Source of the DNA: Desulfotignum sp.
Lineage (GTDB): Bacteria; Desulfobacterota; Desulfobacteria; Desulfobacterales; Desulfobacteraceae
Direction of reading: 5' to 3'
NCBI GenBank assembly: GCA_011390695.1
Contig: JAABRW010000314.1
Span: forward strand, 1-11,487
Length of the DNA: 11,487 bases
Within the stretch, counting starts at the first letter, position 1; each line of letters opens with the position of its first letter. Position numbers and translations under genes: made by a program. Below, in pieces: positions 4,958-11,487 of this stretch. Under the pieces are notes generated by a model. It was not told the DNA's origin and searched no databases. It worked only from the letters and a program-made list of their open reading frames with translations.

Positions 4958-5896
4958 GTGATTATCGTCTGTCCCAGATGCAGCAGAAAGCACAATGTCA
5001 GTCCGGATGCGGTGAAGCCCTATATTGGTACCGGCAAAAAACTTACCGCCACCTGCAAATCCTGCAGACACAGATTCCCTGTGCTTGTGGACGCACTTTT
5101 TGCCAACAAAGGCGAACCAGAATCCCCAAAAGCATTCAATGCAAGAAAGATCTGTGTGACCCTGAGCAAGGGCGGGGTGGGAAAAACAACCACTGCGGTC
5201 AATCTGGGCAGTGGGCTGGCCCTGGCCGGGTACAAGGTACTGCTGGTGGACACCGATACCCAGGGCCAGTCTGCCTATATGCTGGGTCGAAAACCGATTG
5301 CAGGCCTGACCGAACTGCTCACCCGGGAATTGACCCCTGCCGAATGCATTCTGGAGGCCCGGAAAAATTTATGGCTTCTGGGGGGCGGAAAATCTCTGGC
5401 AGGGGTAAAACGCATCATTGACCGAAAAAGTTTTGGTGCGGAATGGACCCTTTCCGAAGCCATGGCACCTTTAGACCGGCAATTTGATTTTATCATCATG
5501 GACACCTCTCCGGGCTGGGACCAGCTCATTGTGAATGTGCTGTTTTATGCCAAAGAGGTGCTGGTGCCCGTGGCATTGGAAGTCATGCCCCTTCACGGCC
5601 TGGCAGAATTTTTAAAGAGCCTGGGTTCCATTCAGAAATACCGCAGGGAAATTGAACTCAAATATATCGTGCCCACCTTTCTGGATACCCGGATTAAAGG
5701 CCCCCAGAACCTGTATGCCCAGTTGAAAAAATTGTATCCTGATACCATTTGTACCCCGATCCGCTACAATGAAAGCTTGACAGAAGCACCGTCCTTTGGA
5801 AAAACCATTTTTGAATTTGCGCCGGGATCCACGGCTTCTGCGGATTACCGGAAGCTGGTCAGAAAAGTGAGTTTAAATGAGAAGGCCCTTGTCTAA
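4958..5896 (+). CDS. ParA/MinD-like ATPase with N-terminal zinc ribbon
   Basis: A 312-residue protein in two parts. Residues 1-44 form a zinc ribbon of the MJ0042 type, with Cys5, Cys8, Cys33 and Cys36 in two CxxC knuckles. From about residue 63 it is a ParA-family ATPase. The deviant Walker A motif is KGGVGKTT (71-78) with signature Lys71, the switch motif is DTDTQGQ (98-104), and Walker B is IIMDTSPGWD (179-188). Such ATPases dimerise with ATP and position DNA, chemosensory arrays, flagella or other cargo. There is no parB gene beside it, so it is more likely a cargo-positioning than a plasmid protein. The start is GTG at 4958, 7 bp after AAAAAGGAGG. The kinase gene follows 17 bp downstream. 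No obvious membrane-targeting helix is seen at the C-terminus. Confidence 0.88.
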   Translation: MIIVCPRCSRKHNVSPDAVKPYIGTGKKLTATCKSCRHRFPVLVDALFANKGEPESPKAFNARKICVTLSKGGVGKTTTAVNLGSGLALAGYKVLLVDTDTQGQSAYMLGRKPIAGLTELLTRELTPAECILEARKNLWLLGGGKSLAGVKRIIDRKSFGAEWTLSEAMAPLDRQFDFIIMDTSPGWDQLIVNVLFYAKEVLVPVALEVMPLHGLAEFLKSLGSIQKYRREIELKYIVPTFLDTRIKGPQNLYAQLKKLYPDTICTPIRYNESLTEAPSFGKTIFEFAPGSTASADYRKLVRKVSLNEKALV

Positions 5897-5913
5897 AAAA
5901 GGAACAAATAATT

Positions 5914-7944
5914 GTGGGAGTGAGAGGGCGTATAATTATTGTTGTTATCCTCGCCTGCAGCACCATCAATCTGTTTTTATGTTTTTATTTCATTGCCCAG
6001 ATCCGGGATCTGGAACGTAAAAGCCTTACAGATAAAATTGAAAAAGCCGCATACATGATGCGGCTGGTGAATGCCAGGCCCCTTTATAATGTTGACAAAG
6101 AAACCTTGAAAATCAACATGGAGATTTTTTTTGACGATGCAAATGTGAAGCATATCTCCATTCATGCTCCAGATACCGACACTGATATCCAGCTGACCAG
6201 AGAATTTCCACCCGGTGCCATGGATATCGAAAAAAATTTTTATATAGCACACCAGGGGGTGAAACTGGGCAAGATGCGGGTGGTATATTCCACCAGTCTG
6301 CTTGAAAAGGAACTGGCAAAATTTCGCACCCAGATGCTTTTTTTCACCTTTGGGGTCATCCTGACCATGGTGGTGGTGCTGGTGTTTATCATCAACCGGT
6401 TGATGGCGCCCATAACCAGACTGGCATCGGCAGCCTCTGAAATTGCCCGGGGAAATCTTGACAGGCAGATACCCCGGTACGGGGCAGGAGAAGTGGGGGA
6501 GCTGGCCAAAAATTTTGGATTGATGCAGGATGCTGTTAAAGAAAAAATTACCGACCTGGACCATACCAACCAGCACCTGAAAGAGCAGATCCGGCAAAAG
6601 GAAATCAATGAAAAAAAGATCCTGCACCAGAGCCGGACAGTTTCTGCAATGAATACATTTTTTCAAAGATCCATGACAGCCGGTTCCTGCCAGGAAGTTG
6701 CAGAAATTTTTATTCCCATTGCCCTGGGGATTATTGACGGCAAATACTGTTTTGTGGGTGAGGTGGACAAAATGCATCCCGGGCGCATACATATTCTGGC
6801 AATTTCCCAACAGGCCCTTGCGGATTGCGCCCTTACAGAAATGGAAAAAGAAATGCGGCTCAAAGGGACCTGTATAAGCGGTATCCGGGCCAGGGTGATC
6901 AAAGAGAACACCGTGATTATAGCCAATGATCTTGCCAACCACCCGGATATTGGAAACATGCCCGAGTCCCATCTTCCCCTTGTCAATTTTTTGGGGGTGC
7001 CCATGCGGGCGGGGGCGAAAATAACCGGTATTGTGGGATTCAGCGGAAAACCAACCGGATATGATACCGGGGACAAAGAAGCAGCCCAGATGCTTGCAAT
7101 GGCATTGACGGAAGCATTGACCCTTAAACACCAGGAAGAAGAAAAACGCAGACTGGAAGAAATGATGATCCAGTCGGAAAAAATGGTGTCTCTGGGAGGA
7201 CTGGCTGCAGGCATGGCCCATGAAATCAACAATCCCCTGGCCGGCATCCTGCAGAACACCCAGGTTATCCAGAACCGGCTGCAAAACAAACTGCCTGCCA
7301 ACCAGGCCGCTGCCACGGACCTGGGGCTGGATCTGGGCCTCATGGCTGCCTACCTGGAAAAACGCGACATCTTTAAAATGACCGAGGCTGTTTTGACCGC
7401 CGGCAGACGGGCAGCAGCCATTGTTTCCAATATGCTGTCGTTTTCCAGAAAATCAGACGCAGGATTTGTGAAAGCAGATCTGGCAAAACTGCTGGACCAG
7501 ACCCTGGAGCTGGCAAAAAGTGATTATAGCCTGAAAAAGCAGTTTGATTTTAAAAAGATCCGCATAGAGCAGGATTACCAGCCTGGACTGCCCGAGGTTG
7601 CCTGTAAATCCAGCGAAATCCAGCAGGTGTTTTTCAATATCCTGTCCAACGGTGCCCAGGCCATGATGTCCGGGACAATGGACCGGGAACCCTGTTTTTT
7701 CCTGCGGCTGTTCAAAAACAACGGCATGGTCAGTGTCCAGATCCGGGACAACGGCCCCGGCATGAATGCAGAGCAGAGAAAACGGATATTTGAGCCTTTT
7801 TATACCACCAAAAGAGCCGGTCATGGTACAGGCCTGGGTCTTGCCGTTTCCTATTTCATCATTACAAAAAGCCACAACGGGCAGATTCTGGTGGAATCCA
7901 GTCCCGGCCAGGGCAGCTGCTTTACCATCAATCTGCCAATATAG
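5914..7944 (+). CDS. Membrane sensor histidine kinase (HAMP-GAF-HisKA-HATPase)
   Basis: A 676-residue sensor kinase. Two membrane helices (about 7-29 and 143-163) enclose a periplasmic region of about 115 residues that I cannot assign. HAMP follows (164-217), then a short coiled coil, a GAF-like domain (about 245-403) and another coiled coil. The phosphoacceptor is His436 in GMAHEINNPLAGIL. The ATPase domain has all boxes: Asn575 (FFNILSNGAQAM), G1 DNGPG (612-616), FEPFYTTK (626-633) and G2 GHGTGLGL (636-643). From His436 to the FSR end of the second helix is 76 residues, some 20-25 more than usual, so the DHp hairpin carries an insertion (about 458-486). The start is GTG at 5914 after AAAGGA; GTG at 5920 is the alternative. 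No response regulator adjoins it. It is probably cotranscribed with the ParA-like gene. Confidence 0.92.
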   Translation: MGVRGRIIIVVILACSTINLFLCFYFIAQIRDLERKSLTDKIEKAAYMMRLVNARPLYNVDKETLKINMEIFFDDANVKHISIHAPDTDTDIQLTREFPPGAMDIEKNFYIAHQGVKLGKMRVVYSTSLLEKELAKFRTQMLFFTFGVILTMVVVLVFIINRLMAPITRLASAASEIARGNLDRQIPRYGAGEVGELAKNFGLMQDAVKEKITDLDHTNQHLKEQIRQKEINEKKILHQSRTVSAMNTFFQRSMTAGSCQEVAEIFIPIALGIIDGKYCFVGEVDKMHPGRIHILAISQQALADCALTEMEKEMRLKGTCISGIRARVIKENTVIIANDLANHPDIGNMPESHLPLVNFLGVPMRAGAKITGIVGFSGKPTGYDTGDKEAAQMLAMALTEALTLKHQEEEKRRLEEMMIQSEKMVSLGGLAAGMAHEINNPLAGILQNTQVIQNRLQNKLPANQAAATDLGLDLGLMAAYLEKRDIFKMTEAVLTAGRRAAAIVSNMLSFSRKSDAGFVKADLAKLLDQTLELAKSDYSLKKQFDFKKIRIEQDYQPGLPEVACKSSEIQQVFFNILSNGAQAMMSGTMDREPCFFLRLFKNNGMVSVQIRDNGPGMNAEQRKRIFEPFYTTKRAGHGTGLGLAVSYFIITKSHNGQILVESSPGQGSCFTINLPI

Positions 7945-7992
7945 GGGTTCAGGTTCTCACCAGTTTTTTGTTCGGCCGGCCTGGTGCAAAAA

Positions 7993-8424
7993 TCACAGGT
8001 TGGCGACCTCCTCGGCAGTGATAACATGGATCTGCCGTTCTTCCAGGATCTTGAGGGCTTTTTCATGGTCGTCGAACCGAAATACCATGATGGCGTTTTT
8101 GCCTTTGGGATTGGCAAAGGCATACATGTATTCCACATTGAGATTCTGCATCCACAAGGGATCCAGTACCTCGTTGAGACCGCCTGGTTCGTCAACCACT
8201 TCCACGGCCAGCACCTTGGTTCTTCCCACGGTAAATCCTTCTTTTCGCAAGGCCTGTTCCGCCTTGTCATTGTCGTCTACAATGAGCCGCAGTACCCCGA
8301 AATCCGTGGTGTCGGCCAAAGACAGGGCCCGGATGTTCACCCGGGCATCCCGCAGGATAGCGGTTATCTCGGCCAGTCGTCCTTCTTTGTTTTCAACAAA
8401 TACTGATATCTGTTCAGCAAGCAT
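7993..8424 (-). CDS. Double ACT-domain protein
   Basis: A 143-residue protein made almost wholly of two ACT domains, about 5-70 (QISVFVENKEGRLAEITAILRDARVNIRAL...) and 72-141 (VLAVEVVDEPGGLNEVLDPLWMQNLNVEYMYAF...). Each has the beta-turn-helix entry with the Gly that usually contacts an amino acid (EGRL, PGGL). ACT pairs bind small ligands such as amino acids and usually regulate enzymes. Genes of this type often sit beside phenylacetate-CoA ligases in anaerobic bacteria and archaea, as here, 17 bp downstream of paaK. The likely job is ligand-dependent control or sensing for aryl acid or amino-acid breakdown; this is inferred from context. AAGGAGA lies 7 bp before the ATG on the minus strand. 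It is the last gene of its operon and converges on the kinase gene across 48 bp. Confidence 0.9.
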   Translation of the reverse strand: MLAEQISVFVENKEGRLAEITAILRDARVNIRALSLADTTDFGVLRLIVDDNDKAEQALRKEGFTVGRTKVLAVEVVDEPGGLNEVLDPLWMQNLNVEYMYAFANPKGKNAIMVFRFDDHEKALKILEERQIHVITAEEVANL

Positions 8425-8441
8425 GTGGGATCTCCTTTTCT

Positions 8442-9746
8442 TTATAGTTTTCTTTTGTCGATCACCCGGACAGCCTTTCCCTGGCTGCGTGCAATGGCTT
8501 TCGGTTCCACAAGCATGACCTTGGCGGATACCCCCAGGGTTTCTTTGATATCAAAGGAAATTGTATTTTCCATGGTTTGGAGGCTTTTGATATCATCGGA
8601 AAAAAGGGATTCATCTATTTCCACTTTTACCGTGAGTGTATCCAGGTTGTCTTTTCTGTCCACTTCCAGCTGGTAATGGGGCAGAATTTTTCCGGTTTCC
8701 ATGAGCACGCTTTCGATCTGGGAAGGAAATACATTGACCCCCCGGATGATGAGCATGTCATCGGTGCGGCCGGCCGGCTTGGTCATGCGGATATGGGTCC
8801 GGCCACAGGCGCAGGGCGTGGGGTTTAAAGCGGAAATATCCCTGGTGCGGTACCGGATGACGGGAAAGGCCTCCTTGGTGATGGAGGTGAACACCAGTTC
8901 TCCTGCTTCCCCATGGGGCAGGACCTTTCCTGTTTCCGGATCGATGATTTCCACGATAAAATGGTCCTCGAACACATGCAGCCCGTTTTGTTCTTCCCGG
9001 CATTCTATGGAAACCCCGGGACCGATCACTTCACTGAGTCCGTAAATATCCACAGCCTTGAGGTGGAGTTTGGCTTCCAGCTCCGTGCGCATGCTTTCGG
9101 TCCAGGGTTCTGCACCGAAAATACCCGATGTAAAGCACAGATCCTTGAAATCCACGCCCATGTCATCTGCCACCTCTGCCAGATGAAGAATATAAGAAGG
9201 GGTGCCGCACAAAATAGTGGGTTTGAAATCCTTCATAATGGTGATCTGCCGCCTGGTGTTGCCGCCGGATACCGGAATCACGGATGCCCCTAAACGCTCG
9301 GCCCCGTAATGGGCCCCCAGGCCCCCGGTGAAAAGTCCGTAACCGAAGGCATTGTGGATGATATCCCCGGAGCCGGCCCCGGCAGCTGACAGGCTTCTGG
9401 CCATAAGTCCGGCCCAGTTTTCAATATCCCGGCGGGTGTAGCCCACCACCGTGGGCCTGCCGGTTGTGCCGGATGAGGCATGGATGCGCACCACCTGTTC
9501 CATGGGTACGGCAAACATGTCATAGGGATAATTGTCCCGCAGATCCTGCTTGGTGGTGAAGGGCACATGTTTCAAATCTTCCAGGCGCTGGATGTCTTTT
9601 GGTTTGATGCCGGCGGCATCAAAGCTTTTTTTATAAAACGGTACAGTTGCATATACCCGGTCAATGGTGGTCTGGAGCCGCCGCAGCTGGATGGCTTCAA
9701 CGCCTTCCCTGGGCATGGTTTCAAAATCAATATCAAAAATGGGCAT
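8442..9746 (-). CDS. paaK: Phenylacetate-CoA ligase (AMP-forming)
   Basis: A 434-residue adenylate-forming enzyme of the PaaK family, of standard length. It activates phenylacetate or a related aryl acid with ATP and CoA in the cytoplasm. The motifs are complete: the phosphate loop [10 protein letters not shown] (91-100), the DIYGLSE adenine/Mg motif (233-239), the ribose-binding Asp303 in YRTRD, the hinge region [11 protein letters not shown] (326-336) and the C-terminal catalytic Lys424 in SQGKAV. The CACGRTH segment (312-318) is typical of the family. AAAAGGAAAG precedes the ATG. Homologues beside ACT proteins often serve amino-acid or aryl-acid fermentation, for example after indolepyruvate-type oxidoreductases, but no such gene is in the window. 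The true substrate could therefore be phenylacetate, indoleacetate or another acid. It lies 53 bp after the hydratase gene. Confidence 0.93.
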   Translation of the reverse strand: MPIFDIDFETMPREGVEAIQLRRLQTTIDRVYATVPFYKKSFDAAGIKPKDIQRLEDLKHVPFTTKQDLRDNYPYDMFAVPMEQVVRIHASSGTTGRPTVVGYTRRDIENWAGLMARSLSAAGAGSGDIIHNAFGYGLFTGGLGAHYGAERLGASVIPVSGGNTRRQITIMKDFKPTILCGTPSYILHLAEVADDMGVDFKDLCFTSGIFGAEPWTESMRTELEAKLHLKAVDIYGLSEVIGPGVSIECREEQNGLHVFEDHFIVEIIDPETGKVLPHGEAGELVFTSITKEAFPVIRYRTRDISALNPTPCACGRTHIRMTKPAGRTDDMLIIRGVNVFPSQIESVLMETGKILPHYQLEVDRKDNLDTLTVKVEIDESLFSDDIKSLQTMENTISFDIKETLGVSAKVMLVEPKAIARSQGKAVRVIDKRKL

Positions 9747-9799
9747 GGGTCTTTCCTTTTAAAAATACAGGCTGCTGCCCGGTCCGAATAGGGCCCGGG

Positions 9800-10588
9800 C
9801 TAGTTGAGCCCTCCTTTGAACACGGGTTTGCGTTTTTCCAGAAAGGCGGATGTGCCTTCTTTGGCATCGACACTGGCCATGGTCAGGCCGAAGGCATCAT
9901 TTTCAATTCTGCAGCCGGTTTCCAGGTCTGTGTTGGTGCCGTTGTGGATGACTTCCTTGGCAGCCCGCAAAGCCACGCATCCTTTGGCGGCAATATTGCC
10001 GGCGGTCTTCATGACCGCATCCATGAGATCTTCCGGGGCGCATACCTGGTTGACCAGGCCGTAATCAAGTGCCTGTTGGGCGGTAATGTTTTTTCCGGTG
10101 AACACCATTTCCCTGGCCCGGTTGTTTCCCACCAGACGTGCCAGGCGCTGGGTGCCGCCAAAGCCGGGAATCAGGCCCAGGGTAATTTCCGGCAGCCCGA
10201 AAACCGCTTTTTCAGAGGCATAAATAAAATCACAGGCCAAAGCTGCTTCCGACCCCCCGCCCAGGGCGTATCCGTTCACCGCTGCAATGGCCGGAATGGG
10301 CAGATCTTCAATCTTTGAAAAGACCTTCTGGCCTTTTCTGGAAAAATATTTGCCCTGGAGAGGGGTCATTTCGGACAGTTCCACGATATCCGCACCTGCC
10401 ACAAATGCCTTGTCCCCGGCACCGGTGAGCACCAGAACCCGGATATCAGGATCGGCCTGCACCTGGTCCAGGGCCTGGTCCAGGTCATCAAACATGGCGT
10501 TGTTCAAGGCATTCAATGCCTTGGGCCGGTTGAATTGTATCAGTGCAATGTTGTTTTCCATTGTCAGGATAATGTTTTCAAAAGACAT
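9800..10588 (-). CDS. Enoyl-CoA hydratase/crotonase family protein
   Basis: A 262-residue crotonase-fold enzyme, expected to add water to a trans-2-enoyl-CoA in beta-oxidation or in the breakdown of an aryl-derived acyl-CoA. Both catalytic glutamates of true hydratases are present: Glu114 in GGGSEAALACD and Glu134 in GLPEITLGLIPG, 20 residues apart as in rat crotonase. The oxyanion hole is formed by the FVAGADI segment (62-68) and Gly111. The GFGGTQRL motif (142-149) and the C-terminal EGTSAFLEKRKPVF segment (244-257) are typical. A crotonyl-CoA hydratase (crt) role or a phenylacetate-type role are both possible, and the sequence cannot settle it. AAGGAGA lies about 6 bp before the ATG on the minus strand. 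It lies 51 bp after the amidase gene and 53 bp before paaK. Confidence 0.93.
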   Translation of the reverse strand: MSFENIILTMENNIALIQFNRPKALNALNNAMFDDLDQALDQVQADPDIRVLVLTGAGDKAFVAGADIVELSEMTPLQGKYFSRKGQKVFSKIEDLPIPAIAAVNGYALGGGSEAALACDFIYASEKAVFGLPEITLGLIPGFGGTQRLARLVGNNRAREMVFTGKNITAQQALDYGLVNQVCAPEDLMDAVMKTAGNIAAKGCVALRAAKEVIHNGTNTDLETGCRIENDAFGLTMASVDAKEGTSAFLEKRKPVFKGGLN

Positions 10589-10639
10589 GGGTTTCTCCTT
10601 GCAGTAGTTTCAGAGTTGCAGTTTTGTTTTATTTATATA

Positions 10640-11487
10640 TCACAATTGCCGCGGGTTTGTTGCATCAACATATTTTTGTACGCCATCTGCAATGGCATTG
10701 CAGATATCTTCCTGGTAGGAGGGGTTCAGCAGCCGTTTACATTCCAGTTTATTGGAAATAAAAGAGGTTTCAATGAGAATGGAGGGCATGCGGGCCCCCA
10801 GCAGCACATAAAACGGGGCCTGTTTCACCCCCAGATCCCTGATACCGGTATATTTTTTTGACATACCCCGGATCATGGCCTGGTGGACGTCATTGGCCAG
10901 CCGGGTGGATTCACCGATCTTGGCATGTTTCATCAGATCGCTTAAAATGAATTCCAGGTCGGAAATGTTTTTTCTGGAGGTGGCGTTTTCCCTGGCAGCC
11001 ACGGCAATGGCCTGTTCATCCGTGGCCAGGTTCAAAAGATAGGTTTCAATGCCGGCCAGTTTTTTGTTGCGGGCCGCATTGGTATGCAGAGAAATGAACA
11101 GATCCGCCCGCTGGGTATTGGCAAGTGCGGTTCTTTCTTCCAGGGTCAGTTTGGTATCAGTGCTCCGGGTAAGGATCACCGTGCATTTGAGCCGGTCCCG
11201 CAGTTTGACTGCCAGTTTTTTGGCCATCTGGAGCACAATATCTTTTTCCCACACCCCTTTGATATACCCCGGGGCCCCGGGATCCGCTCCCCCGTGGCCC
11301 GGGTCGATAACGATTTTCTGCACCCCAAGGGCCAGCTGCCGGGCGATGTCCGAGGATTTCAGATTGTCCGTGCTCATGGGGCTGGATGTGAGCCCATCAT
11401 CTGTTTTGGCCGCCACCTGCTGTTCCTGCAGATGGTCCCCGGTCCCGGCCCCCGTGCCCCAGACATCGATGACAATTCGGAAGGGAT
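10640..11487 (-). CDS. N-acetylmuramoyl-L-alanine amidase, AMIN plus Amidase_3 (5' end beyond window)
   Basis: A zinc amidase that cuts between MurNAc and the peptide stem of peptidoglycan, in the periplasm, usually for daughter-cell separation. In the visible 282 codons the catalytic domain is complete. Zinc ligands are the His of VIDPGHGGADPG (codon 11294-11296), the Glu of GVWEKDIV and the His of ISLHTNAA; the catalytic Glu is in SILIETSFISN. A GTG at 11416-11414 could be taken for a start. However, the frame stays open to the window edge and encodes PFRIVIDVWG, which resembles the end of an AMIN domain, so the gene begins outside the window, where a signal peptide should also be. The inserted helical segment after ISLHTNAA is of normal size. 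It is upstream of the hydratase gene, with no terminator between them. Confidence 0.92.
   Translation of the reverse strand, partial: PFRIVIDVWGTGAGTGDHLQEQQVAAKTDDGLTSSPMSTDNLKSSDIARQLALGVQKIVIDPGHGGADPGAPGYIKGVWEKDIVLQMAKKLAVKLRDRLKCTVILTRSTDTKLTLEERTALANTQRADLFISLHTNAARNKKLAGIETYLLNLATDEQAIAVAARENATSRKNISDLEFILSDLMKHAKIGESTRLANDVHQAMIRGMSKKYTGIRDLGVKQAPFYVLLGARMPSILIETSFISNKLECKRLLNPSYQEDICNAIADGVQKYVDATNPRQL

Noticed and set aside
5977..7284. Long antisense open frame (435 codons) inside the kinase gene
   Set aside because: It is fully antisense to a kinase with every conserved motif. Its product is rich in His, Phe, Cys and Gly without domain-like structure, typical of a shadow frame.
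7958..7986. Inverted pair CACCAG/CTGGTG between the convergent kinase and ACT genes, with a GGCCGGCC inside
   Set aside because: A 6-bp stem with a 17-base loop and no adjacent T-tract on either strand does not make a convincing terminator.
7766..8518. Plus-strand frame spanning the kinase end and the ACT gene
   Set aside because: It overlaps two well-supported genes and its peptide is Ser/Arg-rich without a recognisable fold; no ribosome site supports it.
9777..9800. GCCCGG/CCGGGC hairpin at the end of the hydratase gene
   Set aside because: The stem is only 6 bp and the T-run on the minus strand starts about 12 bases too far away, so it is not called as a terminator or attenuator.

Overview
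The window looks like chromosomal DNA of a Gram-negative anaerobe of the Desulfobacterota, most like a Desulfobacteraceae sulfate reducer. This is inferred from protein style and gene content, not from a marker gene. The pointers are a membrane-sector-only ATP synthase operon (atpZ-atpI-atpB-atpE) separated from F1, a phenylacetate-CoA ligase next to a double-ACT protein, an orphan HAMP-GAF sensor kinase, and an AMIN/Amidase_3 cell-wall amidase.

Layout. (1) 1-99, minus strand: the first 33 codons of a response regulator, cut by the window edge. (2) About 130-1392: an accessory segment bounded by two related 7-bp tandem arrays. It holds a roughly 265-bp imperfect inverted repeat with flanking 11-bp direct repeats (MITE-like), then a VapBC-type toxin-antitoxin pair with a near-consensus promoter and two palindromes that share a TGA-N2-TCA core. 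(3) 1411-2241: a PgeF/YfiH-family gene. (4) 2371-4029: the Fo operon, closed by a strong intrinsic terminator. (5) 4216-7944: a compact four-gene run of PilZ protein, unknown 102-residue protein, zinc-ribbon/ParA-like ATPase and sensor histidine kinase. (6) 7993-11487, minus strand: N-acetylmuramoyl-L-alanine amidase (5' end outside the window), enoyl-CoA hydratase, phenylacetate-CoA ligase and double-ACT protein, probably one operon converging on the kinase.

How the genes fit together. The Fo operon supplies the ion channel and c ring; the b subunits and F1 must be encoded elsewhere. The c subunit lacks key sodium ligands, so proton coupling is predicted. The ligase, hydratase and ACT protein suggest CoA activation and beta-oxidation of an aryl or other organic acid with amino-acid sensing; the amidase may only share the transcript. 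The most promising undescribed system is the 4216-7944 operon. It joins a canonical c-di-GMP binding protein, a ParA-type positioning ATPase carrying its own zinc ribbon, and a membrane histidine kinase without a neighbouring response regulator. The second most interesting region is the long inverted repeat beside vapBC.
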